Shown here: piece by piece, positions 1 to 10,706 of the stretch
Position numbering within the stretch: position 1 is the first letter of the stretch
Layout of the letters: each line of letters opens with the position of its first letter
From: Gracilariopsis chorda
Lineage: Eukaryota > Rhodophyta > Florideophyceae > Gracilariales > Gracilariaceae
DNA: 64,000 nt
Assembly: GCA_003194525.1 (NCBI GenBank)
Contig: NBIV01000017.1
Coordinates: 124,001-188,000, forward strand
Reading direction: 5' to 3'
Position numbers and translations under genes: made by a program
Notes under the pieces: model-generated
Told to the model about the DNA's origin: nothing
The model's input: the letters and a program-made list of their open reading frames with translations, nothing else
Databases searched by the model: none

Positions 1-594
1 TACTCTTATACCGTAGCCTCGAACTACAAACTAGCAGCCGTGCTACACCCACTGGGCCACATATGATACGAAGAAAGTATTAGGTCCCGTAGTTGTCTTC
101 AACCGCGGTCAAGAGTCCTTCCTCTACTTCGACGTTCTGGTTCCAAGGGTGGCCCACCTGTTTTGGTGCTTCCCAGATAAATCACGGCCACGCAGAGCAA
201 TTAGCTTGTGGCGATGAATGTGTGCTGTTCGTTGAGAACGAGCATATCAACGCTTCAATATGGTTAGTTTCACGTTTCATATCCTACTACTTGGGCTGTT
301 GACTTTACCAGTGGAACTGCTGAACCACAGTCTCTCATAACCTTGGGATAGATTAGGAGGTCAGGAGGACTGCTCTTAGTTGAGCACACCGGATGTAGAC
401 TAGAAAGCATTCTATTACTAGTACTTTCGGACCATAAACAAAAGCACCGAGCGCTTCTTTTTCTGACTTCTTCAACTTGGACAGGAAGTGACGACACCTA
501 TATACCTGTACACTAATATATCGGCCATCGCCATCGTACAGTGACGATAATGAAACAAGTTTGTGTTTCTGTTGATGAGCTAATGCAAGTCGTA
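1..594. other. No supportable gene at left edge
   Basis: All six frames are broken by stops every few dozen codons, and I recognise no conserved motif. The stretch probably belongs to the same decayed repeat landscape as the next 35 kb. A gene truncated by the window edge cannot be excluded. Confidence 0.4.
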
Positions 595-1580
595 CTAGGA
601 ATCATCGAGCTCCGTCTTGATGACGGACCAGTATAAACTGGTCGTTTCGTGTTCTTTGAAGTCGCCATGACCGCCTGCGACTGCATTTCGCTCATCAATA
701 AACCTGTTCAGTACAAAACACATTTGGTCGCAAACGAAGTACATGAGATCACGAGAGTTAGAATTGTGGGTCGCTTTAGATGTGCTACATGACGCCAAGG
801 CACATTGAAAATATGCAATGCATAGGATGCAGAAGGAAACTTACTCTGTTCCATCGACATTGTTCCATGCCCCACAATCGAAACCGTAAGGATCATCCGC
901 GACTTCATGCAAATGCTTCATGCGTATCATCTGACCAATCTGGGTACCATCAAAGCCGATAGCAATGCCATGGAACCAACCAAATATGTTACGAAGAAGG
1001 AGGTCGCGTTGACCATACGAAATAAAGGTCCAGCCACGACTTCATGCACATGTCCGTACTTGGCCCCCGGGTGGAACCAGTCCTTTGCAATCGCACCCTG
1101 CACGAAGAAAACGGTGTGAATCTTATACGGTAGTTGATGTGGCCTGTTTAACAAGCCACACAAAACGTGGGCACCCAACGAATTGGCCAGCACAAAGACC
1201 TTCTTCCTGTCTTCGGTAGCCTTCATTAGTTTACCAAGAACGCTTCCCATGACTTGACCCACTGTCTGTCCGCGTTTCATGTGCCTGCCAAACACAAAGG
1301 TTTCAAATGGACGCATCACAGTGGTGAATTTATTGTTAAGACCGCGGTTCTTAACCTCTTCCTGTGATCCTTTCTGACGTGCAACTTCGTGTTCTCGCTC
1401 AACAACGGTGTCCGGGTCGTCGTCGTCATCGTTATTGTCGTCACAGCTTTCAACGACCGACATACGCATGGCTTGCTTGAGATCGTGTTCAAAGACACTC
1501 ACATATTCGCCAATAGCACCAGTTCTTCTCAGATCTCGAAGGTAGACCGTCAGCTTATGTGGTTGTGAATGGACTCCCAT
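595..1580 (-). pseudogene. Alpha/beta-hydrolase-like fragment, frame-broken
   Basis: The best open part is 1580 to 927 (217 residues, ATG start). It carries a strand-turn-helix resembling a nucleophile elbow (VFVLANSLGAHVLCGLL, Ser in N-S-L-G-A-H) after a core strand, as in alpha/beta hydrolases. An Asp-rich low-complexity run (residues about 46-57) lies upstream. After residue 217 the frame stops. Other minus frames further down, to about 595, hold plausible continuation, including a G-H-G-D-F-K-E stretch where the family usually has its C-terminal His. This suggests a once longer protein broken by frameshifts. The hydrolase reading rests on one motif, so it could equally be an unrelated frame. 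No substrate can be proposed. Confidence 0.35.
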
Positions 1581-1729
1581 TCACAACTATATAAGCTGAT
1601 AATACTACTAATAGTACAAACTGGTATTTTGGCCGAGTTCGAAGCTTTGCAACCGAAGTACACGCATCTGGGTGACATTTGCCGCCTTTTTTCCTTCGAA
1701 CTCCTTACCTCGCCAGTACGCAAACGCTG

Positions 1730-3016
1730 TCACAAAGTGGAGTACACATCAAAACTCGGAGCATCACAATCAAAGTAATAGCTTGCCTGTCCTCCTTTCT
1801 CGATGCAGGTCTTGAAGTTCAGGAGCAAGGCAGACGCAATGCAAAAAAGTGCAACTGGAAATTGCCTCACACGTAGTAACCTAGAAAACGCATTCCTCGT
1901 CCATATCTGTTTCAAATCTTTGTAATTCCATTCGACGGAAGTACGAATTGTATTCATCGCACAGTTGTACTTCAGCTCATCTTCTGTTGCATTTTCCCTA
2001 TCGAAGGCAGTTTGAAGCCAGGGTCCTAAACCAAATGCCGGATCTCCGTAAACGTAGTACTGAGTGCCTTCAACTACCAAAGATGATTCCATATTACTTT
2101 CAATAGCACTTCTTCGCATCACGGTCATGTCGTGACGATGGCCAACTTCAGGGCCATATAAGTAGAAAATTAATCCGTCAGGCGTAGATATAGTTAGGTA
2201 CTTCAAGCAATGTTTTCGCGTATGCCCCGAGAAGCAAGACCTTTGATTGCTTGCCAGTCCTCCAGGGCGGCACATTTCTATTTTTGTGCAATCAATGAAC
2301 CCAACACATCTGGGTAATGGAGATCCACTTCTACGTATGGCTTCAGAATAAATATGAGCGCGAGATTGTAGAAGTTCTGATTGAAAGTTAGTTACGAGAT
2401 GCCCCTTATATTCCACAAACTTCTCTATTGCGTCCCAGAATATTTCACTGATGTGACTGTACCGCATTCCAAACATCGGTTCCATGTCATACCAAGTATG
2501 TGTGCAGGATAAGCGTTTAAATAGTATGCAAGCAGCTGTGACTGCATCGCACTGATATCGGTTTCTGCTTGTATGGTGTAATTGCCATCCTATTATCCTC
2601 GAAATGCGCCCTATATCGTTACGCCGAAAGCGAAAATCTTGTAGGCATTGTTCTTCAGACAGCGCGTTGATATTGAAAGTATAGTTACGAATTCTATGCA
2701 AGCGATCCCTTATGTTTCGTAAGTCTGACTTTGCCCGTTTGAAGCGACGCCAAAGCGCTAGGAGTAAAGCAGGATCTTCTTCAAGTTGGTTGGCGAGAAA
2801 GACATGCCGCACGCAGGATTGTACGCGAGTTCGAGCAGCTCCAATCGAATAATCTGTTTGGCGAACCATGAGAATCATGGGCGTTCCAAGATGGGCATGA
2901 AAAATATAGAGGCTCACGAGATTCTTTCCACGCTGTGTGCGTAAAGCAGTTTTTGCACTTCTCGGACGTACCTCGTGGTACACTTCGTGGCATATGTGGC
3001 TACGAGCAAAATGCAC
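1730..3016 (-). CDS. PIF/Harbinger-type DDE transposase (DDE_Tnp_4)
   Basis: This 428-codon frame encodes a transposase, which would cut and paste a DNA transposon. The three catalytic acids of the DDE_Tnp_4 fold are visible: Asp242 in GFIDCTKIEMCRPGG, Asp296 in GHRHDMTVMRRS, and Glu362 in TSVEWNYKDL. A G-D-P-A-F-G segment lies between the second and third, as usual. The N-terminal 110 residues are basic and could hold the DNA-binding part. The longest frame begins with GTG; the first in-frame ATG is residue 47, so the true 5' end or an upstream exon is uncertain. I found no terminal inverted repeats and no accompanying Myb/SANT gene, so the element's borders are unknown. The frame is intact through the catalytic core. 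It is clearly a different lineage from the plant-PIF-like copy at 27.3-28.6 kb. Confidence 0.8.
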   Translation of the reverse strand: MHFARSHICHEVYHEVRPRSAKTALRTQRGKNLVSLYIFHAHLGTPMILMVRQTDYSIGAARTRVQSCVRHVFLANQLEEDPALLLALWRRFKRAKSDLRNIRDRLHRIRNYTFNINALSEEQCLQDFRFRRNDIGRISRIIGWQLHHTSRNRYQCDAVTAACILFKRLSCTHTWYDMEPMFGMRYSHISEIFWDAIEKFVEYKGHLVTNFQSELLQSRAHIYSEAIRRSGSPLPRCVGFIDCTKIEMCRPGGLASNQRSCFSGHTRKHCLKYLTISTPDGLIFYLYGPEVGHRHDMTVMRRSAIESNMESSLVVEGTQYYVYGDPAFGLGPWLQTAFDRENATEDELKYNCAMNTIRTSVEWNYKDLKQIWTRNAFSRLLRVRQFPVALFCIASALLLNFKTCIEKGGQASYYFDCDAPSFDVYSTL

Positions 3017-3792
3017 GAGAATTTAGTTTGCGTAAAGTCTCTAATGTGCAAGATTCTGTTCTAGATTCGGAGGATTAAACTACGTGGCAATCTAAAAAAC
3101 TGACCGAAATTCACTCCGCATTCGCCATCCGTCATTTTTCATAGATTTTTTGGATGACATCTTGACGCATACTAAACTAGCTTCTGAAACTAGCATTCCG
3201 AGAACACAGACGCGGGCTTGATGCACAACGATATTTGCTTGTTGTTGTACGAATTAAAGCAAGAATGGCAGAGATGTTCTGTGCTCCATACAGTTTGAGC
3301 CAGAGAAACCAAGGCTTCTCATACCACCGTATTCTGTGCGCGCCCTCCCAGCGAATTCGAGACAGGCTACGCCTAATGGAACACATCTAGATGTGGACGT
3401 GAAAATGCCGGACTCGAGCTCTGGTGGCCCAATTCAGGTAGAGACGGGGTCGGTGTCTATTTCGGAAGCAGATGTTGCCTCTGGAAAACCTTATAACATC
3501 ACACCAATTGTTATATTAAGGTTCCACCTTGCCGTTCACCTCGAACATCTCCAGGCCCATATTTACCGCACTGCTGGTATTTTGTGGTGGGAGTAGCAGC
3601 AAAAGTACATTCGGCCTTGGGTGAGAACGACAATTTGAAGTTTCAAGTTGTGAAAAACGATTCTCACAGAGATATTCTCCTTTTCAGCAAGGAGAAAAGA
3701 AATCACGGGCTCTACGTCTAGCACGACTTATCTGGTTTGGTCCCGAATATCAACATGAACGGACTGTTGCCGAGCTCATCGTCCACAACCGT
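3017..3792. other. Intergenic, possible left end of Copia element
   Basis: No coding motif is seen. A 5' LTR and primer-binding site of the Copia element should lie here or just inside. I could not find a direct repeat of this stretch after 8.0 kb, so no LTR is called. Confidence 0.35.
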
Positions 3793-4902
3793 TTGACCCC
3801 GAACCCACACCATCCCATCACCCTCACCCCTTCTCCTCCCACCCCTGCCCCAAACGCCGCAATAGACCTCTCAGCATGGCGCACCCCATTCTCCCAACAA
3901 CCTTACCCTAAAACCTCAGTCCAAACTCCACAAGAGTACGCACTTCAACAAGCAGTACAACGTCTGATTTTTGAAGAAGATCACCCTCGCCCTCCAGCAC
4001 CGCCCGCCACTACAATGCCTCCCCACTCACGTATGGATCGTAACACAATCGATTTCCGCTCGAATCAGAAACCGGCACTCTTTAACCCCCCGGTCTACCC
4101 GCAGCAAAATTCCGCTGTTCATCCCAATGTTCAAACGCACGCTCCGAATACTTCTAATTCGTCACCGGGACACCAAGGCCAATATGGCCAGCACCAGAAC
4201 CATTCCAACAATCTTTGGGAGCGTCACAGCAAATTAGCCGTAGCCTTCTCGACAGCCTTCAAGGACGCATCCAACCGTTACTCTGGTAACATTGATGATT
4301 CATGACCAGAAAAACGTGAAATGTTCGAGGACGTTGCGCAAAACTACCGCTGTTCCAAAGCTGAAGCCCTTCAGTTCCTGAACAACCTGTTCACCGGCGG
4401 CGCTCGTGTAACTTTCAGGAAACTGATCAAAGGCCAAGTACAGAACTACGACACAGCCATGGCCATTCTCGAAAAGGAGTTCCACAACGCACCTGCACAA
4501 GCCCGAATTCTGGCAAAACTTGAATCCCTCAAGTTCACAGACTTCACCACTGCAGACTCCTCTCAAAATGACGCCTACGTGAGACTCACTGAACGCATTG
4601 AAGAGCTATTTCCCCGTAGCCCTCCCCAAATGCAGCACGATTATCACAAGCGTCGTATCCTCGCATGCGCCGTTGCCGACCAACCATGGGCACTCGTTAC
4701 CTTGGACCGTACGGACGAAGAACTGCCCACATACTCCACCCTCTCCTCCGCTCTAGCAAGCGTACTCCAAAAGCACGCTTCCCGGTCCGCCGCGGGTGAA
4801 TCTGTCATTCCACATGACAACGGCACATTCTACACCAACCCCAGATATGGCCGATCCAAACCCCGACGGAACGAGGCCCGCAACCCATCAAAATTCCGGT
4901 AA
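3793..4902 (+). pseudogene. Copia gag-like polyprotein with one in-frame TGA
   Basis: The two open stretches 3793-4305 and 4321-4902 share one frame and are separated only by a TGA at 4303-4305, giving about 370 codons. The first part is Pro/Gln/Asn-rich and disordered. The second is helical with retroelement-gag character (EALQFLNNLFTGGA, then KLIKGQVQNYDTAMAILEKE). It is capsid-like and would package element RNA. A TAA at 4900-4902 closes the frame. A further open stretch in another frame (4796-5236, acidic, Asp/Glu/Thr-rich) may be the displaced gag C-terminus or gag-pol linker. I see no convincing CCHC zinc knuckle. The assignment rests mainly on position just upstream of Copia pol. Confidence 0.6.
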
Positions 4903-5532
4903 TACGATCACCGCAACCGAAGCCATGATCAGCAATACAGACCGCAACGGAAATTTTACCGTATTCGACGCCATTACCACCACCCCAAAAGGCAAACACA
5001 ACGCCTATCTGGTATCGGAGGACGATCTGGAATCAATTGAACTGGACGAGCATGAGGACATTCAACTCGTCACGGAAGACTCTCCAGGCGACACCACGAC
5101 ACCACCCGATAGTGTTGAACACCCCCCAGCCGATGAAGCGCAACCAAGTGAAGTCCATTTCCTCACTGAAGTGTCCAACTCCGCAAACTTCCACGCAAAC
5201 ATAGGACCGTCAGCATTCTCCGACCAGCCTTTTTAAAGGGGAGTCACTCTGGCCTACTGCCTCCCAACTTCTCACGGCCAACCGATATGGACAAACCACC
5301 CGATGATCACGATCCTTCACTGCCGCCCCCTCCTAAACCACGAGAACCCCCAGATTACCCGCCGATAGCGAAGCTTCCGCCACCGCCCCCAGTATAGCGA
5401 TCTACTCTGCGACACCTTCTGCATACCGCCATCAACCAGTGCCGCTCTCGTTTTCCAAGACAGCTTGCGCTTCTAACGCGCACTCGCTCAACGAAAAATC
5501 AGGCATTGACCGTCAACATGGACCACATCTAG

Positions 5533-7995
5533 TTGTCAAGAATTGCGCATGCCCACTCCCCCAAACCTGACTCTTTCGAAGGAGCACTCGTTGACTCTGG
5601 AGCCTCACGCAGCCTCATTGGTATGCCACAACTCACGGCATTATTCCACATTCTAGGACTTCCGATCCAGTTACAGCCCGCGAATCTCAAGTTCGTTTTT
5701 GGCGACGGAGCACAACATAGCATCGGTACCATTCCAATCTCACTACCCACCAACATTGGCACAAGTATCACTCTCACCATTCACGTGGTGGATATCGCCC
5801 TACCCTTCCTCCTAGGTCTAGACTACTGTCGGAAATTCCGCACCGTACTGGATATGGATGAGGACACACTCCGCTCCAAGCTTGAAGGATGGACACAGCC
5901 GTTGGTACGCAAACGCGGACACCTATACTGGACATTCGACAACCGCGTCCTTCGTACCACCTCCTCTCATATCGCCTACGCATACGCATCGGCATTCTAT
6001 ACATTACTGGAACTCCGTCGACTTCATTTCAACTTCTTCCACCCCTCCGCGCAAAAACTATACAACCTCATCCGCTGCGCCCGTCCTGAAGAACTCACCC
6101 CCGACACACGAAAGCTGCTGGAAGAAATCTCCAAGTCATGCCGCACATGTACCACGTTTTCGTCTAAACCACTGCGCTTCCGCGCCTCTATACCCGAAGA
6201 TGACATCATTTTCAACCACGAAATCGCCCTCGATCTATTCTGGTTGGATGGGAAGGCAACACTGCACGTCGTCGACATCGGCACCGGCTATTCAAACGCC
6301 ACATTCTTGGCCGGTCAATCCGTCACAGATGTGTGGAATGCGTACACTACCTGTTGGTCCACGGTGTATGTAGGGCACCCAAACTGCTTCCGAACCGACT
6401 CCGGATCAGTGTTCACCTCGCAACGGTGGAACACACTTACAAATGACCAAGGCATTGAACTCAAAATCAGTGGCATAGAATCCCACAATGCCCTTGGTTT
6501 GGGAGAACGATACCACGAACCACTGCGCCGTATCTACCGGAAACTCCGTCATGATGGCTCAAAGTTGGAGAAGGAATTGGTACTCCGTCTGAGCATCAAA
6601 GCCATGAACGACACAGTAGGCCCAAACGGACTTGTTCCATCCCTACTCGTCTTTGGTTGTCTGCCCCGTTTCCCACCTGTATCCACCTCGCTACAGGACC
6701 AACGTCATCGTTTGAAAGCACTGGAGTCCGCACGGACAGAGTATGCTACCATTGTTGCCCGTCTCCGCATTGCAAATGCACTCCGCGTCCACACAGCACC
6801 TGCTTCGAAGTATGTCATTGTACCTGGCGACTCTGTCTACGTATACCGTGAAGGAGCAAAGCAGTTTACCGGACCCTTCCGCGTCATCCGCGTCGAACAC
6901 AAGGAAGTGTATGTGAAACAGGACAAGCGCATAGCTCACTTCCACATATCCCAAGTCATTCCAGCCTCAGTTCTCACCGACGATCATGCAACTGCTACAC
7001 TGCATCAACAACTCGCCGCATTTCGCTCCACGCCGCGAACCCCTCCACTCAGATCCGAAGAACCGCCAACGCACGGCATTCTGATCACCGAAGTCATACC
7101 CTTTGGGGACAAGCGCAACTCTGACCCCAAATTCCTGCCGGCAAAGCAGAAGGAACTTGCTGGACTTCTGAAACGCGGAACATGGTCTATAGTGTGCAAA
7201 GAGGACGTCCCAGCCGACGCAAACATTATTGGAAGTCGCTTCGTTCTTTGCGTGAAGAACGCCGAAACAGACAAGCCGATCTACAAGGCACGGTTCATAG
7301 CACAAGGGCACATGGACAAAGAAAAACACAGCCTGGTCCATCGCTCAACGACCTTGCAACAGACATCTATCCGTGTCATCCTTGCTCTCGCCGCCATTTT
7401 TGGTTTTCGCATATGGTCTACAGACATATTGCAGGCCTACATCCAGTCCGCAACACAATTAATGCGAGACGTTTACGTTCGACCAACCGCCGAATTCGAG
7501 CTAGCACCAAAACAGCTATTGAAACTCCTCCGCCCTCTATACGGATTGACTGAATCTGGCGAATACTGGAACTACACATTCTCGACGCACATGACTGCCG
7601 ACCTGCACATGACACAGGCATTTGGTGATCTATCACTCTTCTTCAAGCACATCAATGGCCAACTCGCCGGTCTGGCAGGCACATATGTCGACGACTCCAT
7701 GCTAAGCGGCAGCGACGAATTCATGAAGAGTACAGATGTAACCTCACAACGCTTTGAGGCCAAGCCCAAGGCCCTCGATAACTTCGTTTTCGCCGGCCTC
7801 GAGATTTCCACTACAGACCGTGGTCTTTGCCTCCATCAGCCCAAGCAAATCGGCAAGCTTACCATGCTACCTCCAGATGCGCCGTTCTCTGAATTCAAAT
7901 CCCGCCTCATGTCTCTCGGATGGATCACTCACACCAGACCAGACATTTCTTGCCGCGTTGCTCAACTTGCCCAAACATCGAGCTCTTTGACATAG
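5533..7995 (+). CDS. Copia pol: protease, integrase, reverse transcriptase
   Basis: This 820-codon frame opens with a TTG codon directly after a stop, so it would be made as a gag-pol product or from a lost start. Residues about 18-30 (ALVDSGASRSLIG) form the aspartic protease site. A GAG-pre-integrase segment with a CRTC pair follows. Integrase shows its three acids in ALDLFWLDG, FRTDSGSVF and GLGERYHEPL. The reverse transcriptase includes STDILQAYIQ and the catalytic TYVDDSMLSG. The last residues match the conserved HTRPDISCRVAQLAQ block that normally precedes RNase H; the frame then stops at TAG (7993-7995) and no RNase H is visible in any frame. The reading frame is otherwise intact, suggesting a fairly young insertion. 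Confidence 0.85.
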   Translation: MSRIAHAHSPKPDSFEGALVDSGASRSLIGMPQLTALFHILGLPIQLQPANLKFVFGDGAQHSIGTIPISLPTNIGTSITLTIHVVDIALPFLLGLDYCRKFRTVLDMDEDTLRSKLEGWTQPLVRKRGHLYWTFDNRVLRTTSSHIAYAYASAFYTLLELRRLHFNFFHPSAQKLYNLIRCARPEELTPDTRKLLEEISKSCRTCTTFSSKPLRFRASIPEDDIIFNHEIALDLFWLDGKATLHVVDIGTGYSNATFLAGQSVTDVWNAYTTCWSTVYVGHPNCFRTDSGSVFTSQRWNTLTNDQGIELKISGIESHNALGLGERYHEPLRRIYRKLRHDGSKLEKELVLRLSIKAMNDTVGPNGLVPSLLVFGCLPRFPPVSTSLQDQRHRLKALESARTEYATIVARLRIANALRVHTAPASKYVIVPGDSVYVYREGAKQFTGPFRVIRVEHKEVYVKQDKRIAHFHISQVIPASVLTDDHATATLHQQLAAFRSTPRTPPLRSEEPPTHGILITEVIPFGDKRNSDPKFLPAKQKELAGLLKRGTWSIVCKEDVPADANIIGSRFVLCVKNAETDKPIYKARFIAQGHMDKEKHSLVHRSTTLQQTSIRVILALAAIFGFRIWSTDILQAYIQSATQLMRDVYVRPTAEFELAPKQLLKLLRPLYGLTESGEYWNYTFSTHMTADLHMTQAFGDLSLFFKHINGQLAGLAGTYVDDSMLSGSDEFMKSTDVTSQRFEAKPKALDNFVFAGLEISTTDRGLCLHQPKQIGKLTMLPPDAPFSEFKSRLMSLGWITHTRPDISCRVAQLAQTSSSLT

Positions 7996-8356
7996 TCAGC
8001 CTTCCTAACGAGGTCCTTGCCATCGTCATCCGTCTTCCGTATGGTTATGATTCAACCTCTGAAGAATCTTCCCACGACGCCGACAGGAACCGGGACTTCA
8101 TTTTCGGGGGAGCCAAAAATGTGAAAGTCGTATGCGAAAGTGTACCACAGTTCAAGCGTGAGTGTCAAATGGGCGCCTGTCAACTCTGTTTATTCATTGT
8201 CATCTAACATGTAAACATCAACTACAGATGACATGTCTAATCTCCAAGGTTCAACATTTCTTATGGCGAAAGCAACCAACCTTCATCTCGCAAAAGACAC
8301 AAGTAGTATGCGATGAAGAGGAGGCCATAGATTTGGAATTTGCACCACGGTAAGGT

Positions 8357-8719
8357 TTACGGATCGCACCAACAGCCTTGTCGCATGCTCGATAACGAAC
8401 GATTCATTCTGGCATGAAGACGTTCTTCCAAATCGTTTAGTCTGACCTCAATAAACGCGAGGATGGATGTTGAAAAGTTCTCGATACCATCGGCAATCTT
8501 GTTCTCCATTTCCTTCTTATTAGTTTCCATTTCGCTGATGACCAATGATCGCACATGCCTCTCGGTTATAGGTTTGCGAGATATTTGAGCTTCCTCACGG
8601 AGTTTCTCTTTTGTCGCTGGAGAGGCGCACGGAAGATAGTCAATGGTGTCTTGATCTGAATGAGGTTGGACAATGGAATTCTCATTTTGCGTGGCGTTAG
8701 CGTTGTTTCTGCGAGTCAT
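8357..8719 (-). CDS. Hypothetical protein, charged and helical
   Basis: The first ATG gives 120 residues. The N-terminus is Asn/Gln-rich, followed by a strongly charged, probably coiled-coil stretch from about residue 45 to 105 (repeated Glu/Lys/Arg with Leu/Ile spacing, for example EVRLNDLEERLHARM). No known domain is recognised. Its start lies about 35 bp from a 19-bp minisatellite. It could be a gag-like remnant or a chance frame. Confidence 0.3.
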   Translation of the reverse strand: MTRRNNANATQNENSIVQPHSDQDTIDYLPCASPATKEKLREEAQISRKPITERHVRSLVISEMETNKKEMENKIADGIENFSTSILAFIEVRLNDLEERLHARMNRSLSSMRQGCWCDP

Positions 8720-8752
8720 TGTTCGAAAAATGGTAATGATGTAAGAAAATGA

Positions 8753-8844
8753 AGAGACTAGGATGGACGGAAGAGACAAGGATGGACGGAAGAGACAAGG
8801 ATGGACGAGAGAGACTGGGATGGACGGGAGAGACTAGGATGGAC
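8753..8844. repeat. 19-bp minisatellite, about five copies
   Basis: The unit is close to AGAGACAAGGATGGACGGA, repeated head to tail with one to three changes per copy. Successive copies start at 8753, 8772, 8791, 8810 and 8829. As 19 is not a multiple of 3, it is not a coding repeat. Confidence 0.9.
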
Positions 8845-9565
8845 ACATGCCTGTCTTTAAGTAGTAGATGTTACTTGTTTGAAAGTTTAAAACCTTTCAG
8901 GTACCTTTTGGTAAACTACTTGTACATGTGAGTGCACCAAACTACTTAAAAATAGTTCTGTGCTCTGAAACACAACCACATCACAGCTGCTTGCCTCTTC
9001 ATTGCTGTTGATCGAGCGTTGGGATCAAATGTGGTCATACAGCGAACGTCGACGACGCTCGCTGAATGACCTTTATTGATGCACGAATGTTCAAAATGCA
9101 CGCAGTGTGACACTGCGGCTCCTACAGTGGTTCAAAATTTTGAAAATTCGAGTACAATGATGTGACATCACTCGAAGTTAATGTGTGCGGAAGCCAACGA
9201 TTTGCGAGGTGCGCGCTGCCGAGTCGGCAGTGCCGAGACCACAATGCGTGCTGTTTGTGAGTCGCTCTTGCTCGCGCACCCCTGCAGGATGCAAAGCTGC
9301 GCTCACGTCTGGCGCCCCCCGTCGCGCCACAGTCGCCGTGCGTGTCGTTTTTGTCGCCGATTGCTGCCCCTTCGAAGAAGCACACATTTTCGCAGCTGCT
9401 GTCTACGTACGAGAGCGACCGTATGCTGCTCAAAGATCAGCCATTCTGCCGCGCAGCTCATCATAGCTTTGACTATCTAGCGCCGTTTTTGGCGTCGCTC
9501 GCTGTATGATCGTTATTTATAGCAGCACTTTGGAAGCCTCGCCTTTGTCGTGACCTTAGCACAAC
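8845..9565. other. Intergenic, no gene seen
   Basis: Short overlapping frames on both strands at 9122-9480 are shadows of a GC-rich patch. None shows a domain or a believable start. Nothing else stands out. Confidence 0.4.
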
Positions 9566-9740
9566 TATAGATTGGGGCCCACCGCGGCAAAAGTCTACCA
9601 TGGCTCTGAACAAGTCCATTTGGACGCAAGCCTACCACGACTATAAACTGGGGCCCACCGCGGCAAAAGTCTACCATGGCTCTGAACAAGTCCATTTGGA
9701 CGCAAGCCTACCACGACTATAAACTGGGGCCCACCGCGGC
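9566..9740. repeat. 76-bp tandem repeat, two full copies plus a partial
   Basis: The anchor GGGGCCCACCGCGGC occurs at 9574, 9650 and 9726, exactly 76 bp apart each time. The sequence between anchors is the same in both full units, apart from differences near the first anchor (TATAGATTGG versus TATAAACTGG). The third copy ends just after the anchor. The near-identity of the units suggests a recent duplication. Confidence 0.9.
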
Positions 9741-10046
9741 TTCTCTCGCCGCTCTCGGTGTTCAGCCTCCTTCCTCTTGGCAACCTCGGTTTCACGCTTT
9801 CGACGTTCTTTTAAACCGCTGTGGCGCAAAGTTTCAGTTGGATTCGGGGGATTAAGAAGCTCATGCGCTTCATACTCTCCACAATGCTCAATTCTAACTT
9901 TTTTCCGTGCCTTTGAGACGTTTTCCGAGCTCGAACGCTCCTTGCGATCTTTTCGCATTATACACACAAGGATCTTGTCGCGCTGGATTGTTCTTATGAG
10001 GAAGATCATTATCGATAACAACATATTGTCGCGCTGTTGTTCTTGC

Positions 10047-10706
10047 TTATAGCACAGGCTTCTCCTTTAAGTCTCTTTCTCGGTTGTGACTTGTGCTTTC
10101 GACCACTGTGTGCAGGGTGGAGCCCAGAGGAAACTTGAGCTGCTGTGAACGTGGTGACAAGGCAGCTCGGGCTTCGGTTGACAGCGCATCGCCGACAGCA
10201 AAATCGGGCACAAGAACTGAGTATTTTTTCTCCTTTCTGAGGGAACTTGATGACGAAGAGGGAACGGTAGATGATGAATGGCTGCCATGGGAGGTTTGTT
10301 GAGATGCACTTGTGTTTTGAGGGCTTGGAACAGCCACAAGTGGCGAAGCGAATGCATGCATGTCGTTAGGTACGCGACCGGCTCTAAAATTCTCGGTAAA
10401 ACCGTTGAGTACTGCTTGCACCTCTTTTTGATGATGATGATTGGCCATATCGTGCGCGATGAGAACGTTATCAACAAGTTCGTAGATACCGTAAACGGAT
10501 CTATCGATGGTGAGGTAGGTTTCCAGGTCACACGGGTGGAGATGCAACGAGCCTATTTTGTCGCCATAGGCATAGATGGATGGTGTGGGTGCGGGGCTCG
10601 ACAACACGGAGCTCGAATCGGATTGAGACTGGTTGGCCAGGAGCAGTGTAGCATCGGACTGCTGCGGCGGGGACTGCTGCGGCGGGATGTTTGACGGTGA
10701 CGACAT
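10047..10706 (-). CDS. Hypothetical Ser/Pro/Gln-rich protein
   Basis: The first ATG gives 219 residues. The first 45 are Ser/Pro/Gln-rich and disordered. Residues about 45-110 are more ordered (ASIYAYGDKIGSLHLH-like start, then LETYLTIDRSVYGIYELVDN). A Ser-rich stretch (about 130-155) precedes a basic, ordered segment with KKYSVLVPDFAVGDAL. I do not recognise the family. The mix of ordered and low-complexity blocks makes a real protein plausible, but it sits in a repeat-rich region and may be part of an element. Confidence 0.4.
   Translation of the reverse strand: MSSPSNIPPQQSPPQQSDATLLLANQSQSDSSSVLSSPAPTPSIYAYGDKIGSLHLHPCDLETYLTIDRSVYGIYELVDNVLIAHDMANHHHQKEVQAVLNGFTENFRAGRVPNDMHAFASPLVAVPSPQNTSASQQTSHGSHSSSTVPSSSSSSLRKEKKYSVLVPDFAVGDALSTEARAALSPRSQQLKFPLGSTLHTVVESTSHNRERDLKEKPVL

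Larger units (their letters stand above)
3793..7995 (+). mobile_element. Ty1/Copia-type LTR retrotransposon, decayed, 3' end missing
   Basis: A gag-like frame (3793-4902) and a pol frame (5533-7995) lie in the same reading frame, separated by stops. The pol order is protease, GAG-pre-integrase, integrase, reverse transcriptase, which is the diagnostic Copia order. RNase H is not found after the reverse transcriptase. No LTRs, primer-binding site or target duplication could be identified, so the listed borders are coding borders only. With an in-frame TGA in gag, stops between gag and pol, and no RNase H, this copy looks non-autonomous. Confidence 0.8.

Noticed and set aside
3017..9000. LTRs of the Copia element
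   Set aside because: No direct repeat with TG...CA ends could be found on both sides of gag-pol; a self-alignment dot plot would settle it.
9566..9740. CRISPR-like array
   Set aside because: Whole 76-bp units are repeated without unique spacers, and the genome is eukaryotic.
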